This document shows, one piece after another, positions 31,701 to 42,776 of a stretch of 64,000 bases of DNA. Below the pieces are notes generated by a model. It was not told the DNA's origin. It did no database searches and saw only the letters and a list, made by a program, of their open reading frames with translations. Origin of the DNA: Metridium senile (Eukaryota; Cnidaria; Anthozoa; Actiniaria; Metridiidae); the NCBI GenBank assembly GCA_949775045.1, contig OX459097.1:19317177-19381176 (forward strand). Direction: 5' to 3'. Each line of letters opens with the position of its first letter. The first letter of the stretch is position 1. Made by a program: the position numbers and the translations under genes.

Positions 31701-34700
31701 GAAGTTTCCTTCAAGTTCTTCCAGTTGCTTGATAACTGGGCCAAAGACCATCTCAATGCAGGTCCTGTTATCTTTGGCTCCTTCGAATATTGCTAACATT
31801 TTTGCATTTTTGATGCAATGTTGTACTTTGGAATTCATTACTTGTACAAGGAGCTTTGTGGAAGTGCTACCTTTATCCCCTGTAACCAGCAGATATAACA
31901 CCCCAGGCTCTAAATTCTGGCGAATAGACAACTGCAGAGAGTCGCTGAGCTCTTGTACCATTCGTCTAATAACATCTCCTACATTTGTCACCCTAACAAA
32001 AGACACAGCCTTTGGGTTGCCACTATCAGTATCAGTCTGAAATGTTCCACACTCGTACGCGAATTCAAAATCCTGGACGTACTTTCGCAAGGTACTTTCT
32101 GGGCCAAATATGTCGTATCCAAGAACGTCACTGAATGAGCGCTTGAGCATTCGCACCATTTCCATTGGCATATGCGCCTTTATCTGTGCAACTTCTTTCA
32201 GGGTAAACTTGGTTATGATTTTCAAACCAGCTTCTTTTGCTGATTCGAGAAATTGACTTGTGTTTCTTCTGATTAATGATGCCTGCTGGGTGGTTATATG
32301 ATTCGCTGCATCATCTTCATTTTTAGTAAGCGGCGCCGAAAGTGACAGCGCTACGGCTTCTACTACTCTGCTTCTGGATCTAACGGTACGCGAACAGGCT
32401 TTGGCACTTCCTATCTGTGATCCTTGAATCTGCAGGAGTTTAATCGGCTTTCCTTTCTGTCCGTTCGCGTATATCCACCCATCTTTTGTGCGAGCTAGTT
32501 TCTTTTTTGTTAAGTTACGATAAATTTGTTCTTGAAGCCCAGTCACGGGGGTTTCCCCTGAGCTGTCATGCAGAAGTTTATCAATATCTACTTTTAATCT
32601 ATTTTCAGCTCTACTTTGCGTCTCGAGCATGGTTGCCGTTTCAACTAGTTTCACTTGTGTTTGATCGTGATCGTCTCTTATCTGGGTCAGTTCTGTCTTC
32701 ATCCTGTCAAGGGTAATCCTTGCACTGCTAGTGGATCTGAATATCGTCTTGTACAGTAGTTTGAAAGATACGGAACTATTCGATATTTCCCTACAAAGCG
32801 AATTGCTATCGGAGTCAAAATCACGAACAAGAAGTTTCCTCCAGACATGATTCGAATTAAAGATCTCTCTTAATAAATTGCAAGAATTTTGTAACGAACA
32901 AACATCTTTAGCTGATAAATACGACACAATTTTCACAGTTAGTTCGATTGGAAGAAGTAATAGTGGAGTTTGTTTAGGAACTGTGCTTGTGTTGCACAAG
33001 TTTTCCCTGGATATCTTTGCCAAGTAGGCTTTAGTTACATGTTTAAGTCCACGGCTATTCACAGCACTTCCTTCGTTGACGGGTTTATCGCTAGCTTTCC
33101 ACCGACTAAATCGTTTAGCACATGCTGCACAAAGTTTGTCTGTTTCGAAACACCGGGCTCCAAAACATTCTTCTAAACCTGTGATATCCCCTCCAACACT
33201 ATAACATCTGCTAGAGGACTTTGTCGCACAAATAGTGCATTTTTGCCGCATTCGCGGCATAAGGAAGTCACTATAAAAAGTATACAAGAACTTGTTCTCT
33301 AGCGCTTTGTGTGTGTAGAGTATAAACGTTAAAAGCGTGCAACATAAGCAAATTATGATATTCTATGCTAATTATTGTTTTCTATTGTTTAATTAGCACT
33401 TTTTAGTACTTGTTTCACGGGTATATTTTTTGCACTATGTGTTTGTGTTCTGATTTTACAGTAGATTTAAATTTCGCGGCCGAGTGCGTTGTTGTAATGG
33501 TAAATGCCGCTGCACAAAGAAAATCGTATCGCGGGCATTAAGTTGCCGAGTGAAACGCTCGTGCTGTTAGCACCGCCCAAAAACGATCAATCGTGTTTTG
33601 AATTTCAGTTAACTCATGTGACCATTTAGGGCGCTCCAAATGGTCATGTGACATCAAAATAATGTAAAATACCGTTAAAATACCGTTATTTTAATGTCAC
33701 ATGACCATTTGGAGCGCCTCAAATGGTCATGTGAGTTAACCGGAATTCAAAACGGGATTGATCGTTTTTTTGGCGGTGCTAACAGTTGAGTAATTTTGGT
33801 AGTACCTCCAATTGCACCTTGCATACCTAGATAGTTCTTCCATCTATATGCACACAAAGATAGTGAAGTTATAGTCATTTATGTGGAACTCAACGGACGA
33901 CACAAAATACACACTTAGACATTTTAACATTTTTTAACCATGTTTGATTTATTCCAGTGGAAAGACGTAAGGAGAACATGACAGATGCTCCCCGGCAAGG
34001 TGGTCAGAAAAAGAAGCTTGGTAATTTCAATTCAGTTTATTTCAATGTTATTATAATTATGAATATCAATACTCAACTCAATTAGCTTCAAGCCAAGACC
34101 AAAATGAATGCTGGTTTTGTGCTGGTAATGTCTTGAAATCAGACTTGTTATCAACTGAATTGATTGTTATACAAAAATAAACGCGTAAATTTTAAAATAG
34201 GTACATTTTGTTATAAGATCAAATTTCTTCAAAGACAAGCCTTAATCACCATCATCATTTCGGTCTTGGCTTGATGCTTGTTCCTTACCTGCGACAACAA
34301 TTTTTGAAATTAGTTTACATGTATGCAAAGATACATCTTAAACCTGCTCATACAGAGATGCTATATACAACTAACTCAAAAAAGTTTGTCAAGGCGAACA
34401 GCGATTGGTGTTTGGTGATTGCACAACCAAAAGGAACTATGGGTAATACAAATTCCTTCTAATTCGTTTCTAAATTACCCAAACAATGCCTCCATCGTTC
34501 AGCGAAACCTTCAAGACACCCATCTATAAGGTCATCGCTGAACGGTGTTTGGGTAATTTAGAATGGAATAAGAAGAAATTGGTATTACCCACAGTCTCTT
34601 TCGGTCATGCAATCACCAATCACCAATCACCATTCACCCCTTCAAACTTTTTTGAATTAGGCACCTAATTAAAATCAGGTTGAGAGGGGGAACAGAGATT

Positions 34701-37700
34701 GGCGATTGCATGACCAAAAAGAACTGTGGGTAATGCAAATTTCTTTTTCCTTTCTAAATTACCCAAACAATGGCTCCACCGCTCAGCGATGACCTTAGAT
34801 GGGTGTCTTGAAGGTTTCACTGAACGGTGACCTGAGGCATTGTTTGGGTAATTTAGAAAGGAATAAGAATAAATTTGTATTACCCACAGTTCCTTTCAGT
34901 CATGCAATCGCTGATCACCAATCGTGTGACTGGGAATCGCAGTAACATATTGCCTGCAACCCATAACCTAATTGCAGTACAAGTGGAAATATGCTCTACC
35001 AACTGATCTATGAAGCCACATTGTGTAGTTAGGAGATCATTTCACAAAATAAATGTTAAAAACATTCATTCTTTTCAAAACAAATTAATATTTAACTTTG
35101 ATTTTTATTTCTTTGTAGAGAGAGTTGAAGAAAAACTAAAGAATCACAGCAGAGACTTATCAATGGTAAAATAAACAAAAAAAAAATGATAAAATGAAAT
35201 GCATAAATTGTACTTTTTAATGAAGTATGATTGTGGAACATACTTGATGAAAGTATGTGGGTCTTAAGATAGAATGAAAGGCAAACATCTATACTGGTTT
35301 CGTATATATACATTTGTATTATACACAAGTTATTATTGAAAACCACACTCAACAATTGATTGAGAAATTCACACTATTTCTCGATAATCACCTACAGCAT
35401 TTCAATTGATATACAGTGGTACCTCTATTTAAGCGGTCACCCTCGGGACTTTCCAAAGTGGCTGCTTCATAGAGGTTGGCCACTGAATAGAGGTATAGAA
35501 TAGGTTTAGGAATAGATTTGGGACTTTTTATTGTGGCCACTTAATAGAGGGTGATGGCTTAATGGTTGACCGCTTAATAGAGGTACCACTGTAATCAGAT
35601 CTTTTTTAAAAAAGGCTGGTTATTTTAGCTTTTTGAAATAATGACTTTTGTATTTATACTAAAACAGTTATCCACCTCAAGCTCAGTGGATATCGGTGAA
35701 TAGTAACCTTGACTCTGTCTCGATTATTACTTATATTTTAAACTAGAGTGCAAACAATATAACCATGAAACACAAAAACTAATTAGTAGAAATTTAGTAG
35801 AAATAAGTGAAAAATAATCGAAGCGTTACAGCAGTTCTCAGTCACACATGCACCGCTTGCATAAAAAGCACCGCTATAAAGTGTGAAGTTGGTGGACGTC
35901 GTTTTTACTTCAGTTAGGTTGCGAAACATGTTTGAATTCCTACAACAACCTCTTCGTCGGATTCCGACATGTTTCGCAGCTCGACTGAAGTAAAAACACC
36001 ATGCTTCTTGTAAACACAGTTTGATTGACGTCCACCAACTTCACGTTTCATAGCGGTGCTTTTTATGCGAGCGGTGCACGTGTGACTGAGAACCGCTGTA
36101 AAAGACTAAATTTAGTGTGGAGGTGCAATGAGCCAAGTGTCTTAGCTAGCGCACAATACGCATTTGCGGTTCGGTGATCACACTAAATTAACAATAGACT
36201 TATTTAGTGAAACATTTTAGCAAAATTTAACAAAATTAGTTTTTGTTAATGTTTCACACTCTATTGTCCTTTGTCAGAGTTTGTCAGAGTCAATAGGAGA
36301 GTGAATATAATCCCTAAAAAAATATAAAACATTGTTAACGTCTCAATCTTCTAGCTGGACACAGTGCGCCCTACTTATCGGAGAGACTCGCTCACACTCA
36401 CTACCTCTACGTTTAATATTTTTGCACACAACTCAGCTCATATGTTCATTTTTGCGGAGGGAGGAAACCAGATAACCCAGAGAAAAATCCTTGTGGCCTG
36501 AGAGAGAACAACACATCAAACAAACTCAACTCACATATAATCCATGTCGTGGAGCACAGCAGTGAGAGGCCAGCAGTGAGAGGCCAGCACTATCACTGCT
36601 AGGCCACACATGCCACTCAATCCCTGCAGTGCAACTCAACCACATCTAGATCTCTAAACACTGTCTTTACAATAACTGCAAATATCTTACATTGCAGGTG
36701 AAAATGAAGTCTATCTTTGCAATTGGATTCACTTTTACTGCTCTCATTGGAATGTTTAACTCCATGTAAGTAACTACTAACATAGAAAAACACACTGGTC
36801 TTCTATGTAAGCAACTACTAACATAGAAAAACACACTGGTCTTCCATGTAAGCAACTACTAACATAGAAAAACACACTGGTCTTCCATGTAAGTAACTAT
36901 TAACATAGAAAAACACACTGGTCTTCCATGTAAGCAACTACTAACATAGAAAAACACACTGGTCTTCCATGTAAGTAACTACTAACATAGAAAAACACAC
37001 TGGTCTTCCATGTAAGTAACTACTAACATAGAAAAACACACTGGTCTTCCATGTAAGTAACTACTAACATAGAAAAACACACTGGTCTTCCATGTAAGTA
37101 ACTACAAACATAGAAAAACACACTGGTCTTCCATGTAAGTAACTACTAACATAGAAAAACACACTGGTCTTCCATGTAAGTAACTACTAACTTAGAAAAA
37201 CACACTGGTCTTCCATGTAAGTAACTACAAACATAGAAAAACACACTGGTCTTCCATGTAAGTAACTACATATATAGAAAAACACACTGGTCTTCCATGT
37301 AAGTAACTACTAACATAGAAAAACACACTGGTCTTCCATGTAAGTAACTACTAACATAGAAAAACACACTGGTCTTCCATGTAAGTAACTACTAACATAG
37401 AAAAACACACTGGTCTTCCATGTAAGTAACTACTAACATAGAAAAACACACTGGTCTTCCATGTAAGCAACTACTAACATAGAAAAACACACTGGTCTTC
37501 CATGTAAGCAACTACTAACATAGAAAAACACACTGGTCTTCCATGTAAGTAACTACTAACATAGAAAAACACACTGGTCTTCCATGTAAGTAACTACTAA
37601 CATAGAAAAACACACTGGTTTCCCTACAAGTCGTCCTATTGTTTTCTATTGTTTAATAAGCACTGTTTTGTATTATTTAGTCATTTGTATTTCATGGATA

Positions 37701-39094
37701 TAATGCTATTTCAACCCAATACTAAATCATTTCTTTTCTATTTTTCTTCGGCCCTACACGCTACATAGCCGTTAAGAATGATGATGAATTTTCTTTTCTT
37801 TTTTAGCTTTGATGGTCGTGTGGTTGCAAAACTCCCATTTGAACCTCATTCATGGATCCAAAGTCTGTCTCATCGTAACCTAATGGGAACTGACTACACA
37901 GATTGTTCCTTTATTTTCCTGTACATTCTATGTACTATGTCTGTAAGACAGGTAATGCATTGCCTGCCATGAATGACATTGCCTACAATTGCTTGCTTGC
38001 TTGCCTGCTTGCCTGCTAGCTTGCCTGCTCTCCTGCTTGCATGCTTGCCTGCTTGCCTGCTTGCCTGCTTGCCTGCTTGCCTGCTTGCCTGCTTGCCTGC
38101 TTGCCTGCTTGCCTGCGCTTTGTTATTTATTCATTCATTCATTTGTAATTTTTCAGCTCATTTCTTTTGTCTATTGGTATTTATTCGTTTCTTTCAACAT
38201 TGAATTTAGTTCAATTCATTAACTCATGCATATATTTATTTTTTATTAATTTTCTCCTTTAATTGTCTAGTTATTAGTTATGTTTTTGTCTGTTTTCAAT
38301 GATTGATTTACTTGCATTATATACAGCCGATCTCGAAAAGGTTGTCCACCTGAAAAGACATATATACTAAAAGAAATATCACGTGACTCATTATATATAT
38401 TCACTTTCCGCGCGTGTAGAAAGTCAGGTACTCCTAGCGAGGGAAGATACTGCTTGTTTGAATTCACCGCCATATTACTTTCAAACGCACCTGCCTTTCT
38501 ACACGCGCGGAAAGTCAATATATAAGTGAGTCACGTGATATTTCTTTTAGTATATATGTCTTTTCAGGTGGACAACCTTTTCGAGATCGGCTGTATATTA
38601 CAAACACCACAATACATTAGCTTTTTGTGAAATAATTACTGCCAATAGGCCTTTTCACGGTTTTCATCATACAACCTCAGCCTCAATAGCATGTAATATA
38701 TTCTTTAGAATTTGACTACTGCTCATGGAATGTTGAAGTGTTTCAATTGTTTGATAATATGTACATTCCTGAAATTGCTACAAGCTGTAGTCAAATTGTA
38801 AAGAATATATTACATGCTATCGTGGCTGAGGTTATGACCAAGAACCGTGTAAAAGGTCTTTTATTCAATTATTTCCCAATATCAATTGAAAATCTTAATA
38901 CTAAAGGAAAGTAACGCAGCATTATGGTAGTAAAATGATGCAATCGTTAAAATGGACTATAACTATCAATTTGTTCATGGATTTATTGTATTTTATTTTG
39001 TTTTCAGAATGTCCAAAAGATGTTAGGGTTTGCACCATCCAGGGCAGCAAGCAAGGTTGGGGGGCTCCTCTCTCCACCACAGGGCACCAAGTAA
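25720..39094 (+). CDS. TMCO1: TMCO1, ER transmembrane/coiled-coil protein (7 exons, 182 aa)
   Basis: ER membrane protein described as a calcium-load-activated calcium channel and as part of a translocon-associated complex. Exons: 25720-25780, 25922-25999, 33958-34020, 35119-35165, 36698-36765, 37807-37951 and 39008-39094; total 549 bases with matching phases. The protein runs MIADTILILIISLVTASLSEG (first membrane segment), YLLVYRTEKYKKLKAEVEK and KKLERRKENM (coiled coil), VEEKLKNHSRDLSM, then KMKSIFAIGFTFTALIGMFNS (membrane segment), FDGRVVAKLPFEPHSWIQ, LSHRNLMGTDYTDCSFIFLY (membrane segment), and NVQKMLGFAPSRAASK. This is very close to human TMCO1 (188 aa). The start at 25720 matches the human MFADTLL start. 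Intron 2 (8 kb) contains an antisense gene; intron 5 starts with a 21-copy repeat of the exon 5 donor. AATAAA is at 39170. Confidence 0.96.
26856..27635. repeat. Two tandem copies of a 389-bp unit in TMCO1 intron 2
   Basis: Copies start near 26858 and 27247 (each with caacaatggcggccgacttt) and end near gttgatgac. They differ by only a few percent, so the duplication is fairly recent. Open frames in it are duplicated and show no recognisable domain. Confidence 0.9.
28726..28940. mobile_element. Palindromic MITE, aacaggttcccattt family, copy 3
   Basis: Same inverted stem as 9347-9559. It ends 17 bases beyond the stop codon of the antisense RAG1-like gene, so it sits in that gene's 3' flank. 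Confidence 0.8.
28958..33260 (-). CDS. F-box protein with RAG1/Transib-like DDE core (4 exons, 1078 aa)
   Basis: Minus-strand exons 33260-31534, 31303-30587, 29926-29728 and 29551-28958 total 3237 bases with fitting phases (donors gtaagt, gtaaat, gtttga; CAG acceptors). Residues 8-47 hold Cys pairs (CTIC, CAAC) likely to bind zinc. Residues 100-149 are an F-box (LPIELTVKIVSYLSAKDV ending WRKLL). The C-terminal half matches the RAG1 catalytic core by motif: TGDKG (D462, like D600), GGDW (D624, like D708), CNYC 19 residues after that Asp as in RAG1 (C727/C730), LHITLG (like RAG1 LHCDIG), and FH-x5-VP followed by E1021 25 residues after the His, the spacing of RAG1 H937 to E962. The second zinc His is Glu (E1001). 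Residues about 747-880 form a predicted coiled coil. Start chosen at 33260 (MPRMRQKC); no ATG begins the extra nine codons upstream. Could be an active or domesticated transposase; binding partners unknown. Confidence 0.72.
33535..33790. mobile_element. Palindromic MITE near the 5' end of the RAG1-like gene
   Basis: Arms of about 120 bases: ctgttagcaccgcccaaaaa and ctcatgtgaccattt on the left are mirrored by aaatggtcatgtgag and ggcggtgctaacag on the right. It lies 275-530 bases upstream of the RAG1-like start codon and 170 bases before TMCO1 exon 3. Confidence 0.85.
34398..34925. mobile_element. Two copies of a palindromic element (ggtgattgca / tgcaatcacc ends)
   Basis: Copy 1 is 34398-34632 and copy 2 is 34694-34925. 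Both mirror aaattacccaaacaatg and cattgtttgggtaattt-type arms and end in catgcaatc. A distant relative is at 51325-51545. TMCO1 intron 3. Confidence 0.75.
35412..35593. mobile_element. Pogo/Tigger-like MITE (tacagtggtacctctattta)
   Basis: Near-perfect inverted ends: acagtggtacctctattt... and ...aatagaggtaccactgt, flanked by TA. TMCO1 intron 4. Confidence 0.7.
35827..36100. mobile_element. Palindromic MITE (tacagcagttctcagtcac), copy 1
   Basis: Arms of about 120 bases: acagcagttctcagtcac with gaagttggtggacgtc versus gacgtccaccaacttcac with gtgactgagaaccgctgt. Second copy at 45462-45782. Confidence 0.85.
36335..36614 (-). repeat. tRNA-derived SINE, near full length, antisense
   Basis: On the minus strand the head has an A-box-like tggcctagcagtg after gtggcatgtg, followed by the body tgtgagttgagtttgtttga, a gccacaagg block, and the tail gagctgagttgtgtgc ending in ccagctagaagattgagacg. 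It matches the SINE at 59218-59440. It sits about 85 bases before TMCO1 exon 5. Confidence 0.75.
36766..37621 (+). repeat. 41-bp x21 array of the TMCO1 exon 5 splice donor
   Basis: Twenty-one units spaced exactly 41 bases apart (first at 36766, last at 37586). Each begins gtaagtaac or gtaagcaac after an exon-like cat, so every unit recreates the exon 5 donor context (tccat|gtaagt). Most units also carry tactaac, identical to the strongest known branch-point consensus, followed closely by atag. The first unit is the donor predicted from the protein. Confidence 0.97.
37985..38117 (+). repeat. (CTTGCCTG)n minisatellite
   Basis: About 16 imperfect 8-base units starting about 35 bases after the TMCO1 exon 6 donor. 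Leu/Ala/Cys-rich frames across it are artefacts. Confidence 0.95.
38323..38596. mobile_element. Near-perfect palindrome in TMCO1 intron 6
   Basis: Left arm tacagccgatctcgaaaagg with cacgtgactca, right arm tgagtcacgtga with ccttttcgagatcggctgta. Arms are about 110 bases, with a central loop near 38430-38480. Confidence 0.9.
38648..38861. mobile_element. Palindromic element, second copy of the 8797 family
   Basis: Arms cctcagcctcaatagcatgt and acatgctatcgtggctgagg; central segment with gaagtgtttcaattgtttga as in 8797-8995. Confidence 0.75.
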
Positions 39095-41140
39095 CCACAG
39101 CAACTGCTCGATCGTTGGCTACATTTTTTTCACTGGAATATCATCCAATCAACAATAAGATCAAAATTCAATAAAAACAAACGACTTTGTGTATTTGGAT
39201 TGTGTTTATTAGGGAACAGTTTACAGGGGCGGATCTAGGGAGTGTCCCCTAGCGCCGCAATTACCCCTATTTTATTTAAGACATATAGCGACCGGACAAT
39301 TGGGACACCCCCTGACAAATTTCTGATCTAACAATAGACCTAATCTGATCTAACAATAGACCATTTCACAGTTTTCGTAGCCTGCGTAGCAAGCGTTTCT
39401 TTTGGGGAACGGGAGACAGTTGTTTTTTGTTTGTTTTGGGATAGCTGTGGTATCGATATGGCCGCGCGCGAAACCTAAGATCAGTCTTATCAGTCTGTGC
39501 ATGCTTTAATTTGAACCCTAGGGGAGGGGTGACCTATATAATGAAAGCTATACAACTATTTCAAAACTTTGGTTGAATTGTGACTGAATGAAGACTGGCC
39601 AGAAAGGGGCGGTAGTGCTCGTCGGAAATTTAAAAAATGACCCCTAAAAGATACCTGAGTCTTACAAAGGTGGGCGTGGCAACAAGATATTTTACCCTTA
39701 AGAGATACCAGCTAAATGTATTCTATGAGTTAAACGTTTATAATTGGACATAATTATACGATTAAAGTCAATTAAAATTGTCTTTAATTTGCTGCTATTT
39801 TTCTTATCTAATATCTGATTATCTTTAAAAATACCCTATAAAAAAACCCTATAAAAAAACCCTATAAAAATACCCTAAAAGCTTTAATTTTAGACTCCCT
39901 AAACGATACCAAACCCCTGATTTTGACCCCTAAAAGATACGACGAGCACCCCCGCCCTACGATATAAGGGAGTCCCCCCCCCCCCCCGGGAGGCTAAAGC
40001 TCGAAACGTCAGTAAAGTTAAGTTAACATTTTTTCACGGTGTTACAAATTTCATTATATTACCTATTGCCAAACAAATAGTTAAGATACAGTAATTTTTA
40101 AAATCGTTAATAATTTTAACAGGTGCAAAATTTCAAAAAATGTGTATATTCGACTTCACCTCTAAGGCGCATGCGTATAACATTGTTTTCGAGGTGTAAT
40201 TTGCGTGAGTCTCATCCTTCATGAATGCACCCCTGCTGCCGTTTGGGAGAATTCGAGAGTAAATCGGTCCAAACACGACACGAGAATTCTCCCAAACGCA
40301 TCTCGGTTTTCATTAGCGCGTGAAAACACAGAAGACGTTCTTCATTTCTTTTATAAAATAACAATCACGCGAAACGACAAAAAATAACTTTTTATTCGTT
40401 TGACGATGTCATTTCCCCCTACACCTCCATTGCATTTCATCGAAAATGACCACTAAGCGCGCGCGAAAGATCAAAACAACGACAAAACTTACCGTTGAAT
40501 GAGCGCGCGCACTTGAAAATGGAGTGTTGCTCTCATTAAACATGGGTTTTGACCAATCAACACGCGCGTACTATCCCAATTATTTTATAAACTCTCATCC
40601 TTCATGGATGCGCGCCTGCCGTATACACCCTTTCCGTGAAACTTTGTCACCCGTGAAGTGAAAAGCCTACAAGCTAGTAGTGCAGGGGTCTATGGGTAAC
40701 GACCAATGTATACTTAACTAGAACGCATGCAGGGATTTCATTGCCACATTGCTACACTTGTCAATGTGTTATTGAGAAATGACCGTTCTGACTTATCAAA
40801 CAACAAGAAAGGCGTTCCGAATGCACATTTAGTTTCTGAACTGATCCATGATCCTTTGCGCCACTAGCTTGTGTGCGTTTCACGGGTGACAAACGTTCTC
40901 GCGGAAATGATGTATCAACGTGGAATTACAAAAGACCAGACAAAATTACAGAACACGCGGTACGCTCTTTTCATGAAAAATCATGCATGATATAAAATAA
41001 CAATAAAGGTGGGATGTTGTCGTACATACCGATCCGCAAGCTTCCTAAAAATAGTTTAATTTCTTCATCTCGTGTTTTTTGGGGGCAGAAATTCTCACGA
41101 GTGGAATGTTTTTGTATATGCGAGGAGCGTGCTCTGTGAC
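39095..41140. other. Intergenic TMCO1/H2B
   Basis: Contains the TMCO1 AATAAA (39170), a poly-C run at about 39967, a piece of the gctcgaaacgtcagtaaagttaagttaac repeat (39995-40060) that serves as empty site for 23050-24127, inverted segments at 40215-40320 (gttt-gggagaattc / gaattctcccaaac), the 20279-related segment (40440-40590), and a repeat at 40620-40890 shared with 59453-59717. No gene is visible. Confidence 0.6.
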
Positions 41141-41142
41141 AC

Positions 41143-41150
41143 TATAAAAG
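41143..41150 (+). promoter_or_regulatory. TATA box of the H2B gene
   Basis: tataaaag, 91 bases upstream of the H2B start codon, which suits a transcription start near 41173. A ccaat motif lies much further upstream (about 40553). Confidence 0.75.
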
Positions 41151-41240
41151 GCTCAGCTATCACTTTCAAATCGTCTTATACTTCAAACTACTGCCCTAGA
41201 GAACTTTATACGCTGAGAAGGAAACAATAATTGTGCCACG

Positions 41241-41723
41241 ATGCCTCGAGGAAAAAAAGCCGCCGCCACCGCCGATAAAGAGAATGCCAAACCAGTAGAA
41301 GAAGAGGTTGAAGCTGAGAGTGGTTCGGAAAGTGACAATGCAGAAACGATTGCCCCCATGCAAGTAGCACCAGCTAAAACATCTAAGGGATCTAAAGGAT
41401 CAAAATCCTTCTCGTCCACGAAGAAAGGCCGCAAGAAGAGAAAAGTCGAGAGTTTTGGCCGTTATTTATACCAAGTACTCAAACAAGTGCACCCCGATAT
41501 AGGTATATCTGGCAAAGCAATGATCATTATGAACTCTTTCGTTAACGATATCTTTGAACGAATTGCCTCGGAGTCAGCGAAGTTAGCACATTATAACCAC
41601 AAATCTACCATCAGCTCGCGAGAGATTCAAACTGCTGTACGTTTACTATTACCTGGAGAACTTTCTAAACACGCCGTTAGCGAAGGAACGAAAGCTGTCG
41701 CTAAATACACGAGTCAAAGATAA
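41241..41723 (+). CDS. Histone H2B variant with long acidic N-terminal tail (160 aa)
   Basis: Core histone that pairs with H2A in the nucleosome. Intronless. The histone fold from about residue 70 to the end is highly conserved ([73 protein letters not shown]), including the ubiquitination-site lysine in GTKAV. Unlike the usual 122-126-aa H2B, its tail is about 70 residues: [15 protein letters not shown], an acidic stretch rich in Glu/Ser/Asp (about 19-36), then Lys/Ser-rich KGSKGSK and a basic GRKKRK. No SPKK motifs. I see no replication-type 3' stem-loop; AATAAA lies at about 42229, so the mRNA may be polyadenylated, as for replication-independent variants. The 3' UTR contains a tandem repeat. 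Confidence 0.95.
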   Translation: MPRGKKAAATADKENAKPVEEEVEAESGSESDNAETIAPMQVAPAKTSKGSKGSKSFSSTKKGRKKRKVESFGRYLYQVLKQVHPDIGISGKAMIIMNSFVNDIFERIASESAKLAHYNHKSTISSREIQTAVRLLLPGELSKHAVSEGTKAVAKYTSQR

Positions 41724-41734
41724 AACTACATGAA

Positions 41735-41995
41735 GCCGACCTACAAAGAAACAATTTGACTATACTGAATATAGACTAGAAGCGATTAAACTACATGAAA
41801 ATTCCGACTGCAGCCGACCTACAAAGAAACCATTTGACTTGTACTGAATATAGACTAGAAGCGATTAAACTACATGAAAATCCCGACTGCAGCCAACCTA
41901 CAAAGAAACCATTTGACTACTGAATATAGACTAGACGCGATTAAACTACGTGAAAATTCCGACTGCAGCCGACCTAACTCAGTGAATATGAATAT
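41735..41995 (+). repeat. Three copies of a roughly 80-85-bp repeat in the H2B 3' UTR
   Basis: The unit contains gaatatagactagaagcg, attaaactacatgaaaatt and ccgactgcagcc; the second and third copies are truncated or diverged. It starts just after the stop codon. Confidence 0.85.
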
Positions 41996-42454
41996 AGACT
42001 AGAAATACCTTAAGCAACGGACAAGAAATCACACTAAACTCTTAAACTAATTTAACAGCGCCAAGCGTGTATGATCTTAGAGTTCTCGTATATATACTTT
42101 GTATATTTTGTAAATTATTATGATCGATGTAGCTTTTAGAATAAGACCTCCATATTGTATAAATATTTCTGTTTACTTTTGTATAGTTGTATAATAGAAT
42201 AGGATATATATAGGAGTATATTTTGTTTTAATAAAATGTTTATTTTATTCAATTGCATTATAAATTCCATTGGAGGGTGGGGTAGGGTTTTCGTTTGCGT
42301 TTCAGTTTCTGCTCGCTTTGTCCAATGGTAGGCCGGGGTGATTGGCGCTCCTTTTAATTTAGGGTTGAAAATATTCCCTGTGCGTACCTTCTTTAGGCTC
42401 GATCCTTTCAAGGGTTTTTTCTCAAAAGTCAATCAGTTGATTACGTAACACGAC

Positions 42455-42605
42455 TCTGTAGAGTGAAGTCATTTAACCCGTGAAATAGATATTAGACTAA
42501 TACACCTTAGCAGTCTCCAATTCTATTGTTTTCTTTTGTGTCTATTCGACTATTACACCTTGACTATTTAATTTTGTTTCACGGGTTAAATGTCTTCACT
42601 CTTGA
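42455..42605. mobile_element. Short palindromic element (gagtgaag-catttaacccgtga ends)
   Basis: Left agagtgaagtcatttaaccc and right gggttaaatgtcttcactct are inverted. Confidence 0.65.
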
Positions 42606-42776
42606 TCTACCTGTAAGGGCCATTTTTAATTGGCTTTGCTAGAGTGATTTTCATATGACCGTGAAAGAATTGGCAAACTAACAGTTGTTATTACACTGAT
42701 GCACGGTCAAATGAATGATTGCTCTACTAAAATAAGCTGAGCTGCAAGAACATCGCACAGTCGTACCTTTTGCAAC

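Noticed and set aside
36766..37621. CRISPR-like array
   Set aside because: Units are contiguous 41-bp tandem repeats with no unique spacers, and the DNA is eukaryotic; it is an intron satellite.
41724..42240. Histone 3' stem-loop after H2B
   Set aside because: I looked for a ggctctttt-type hairpin and purine-rich element and found none; an AATAAA is present instead.
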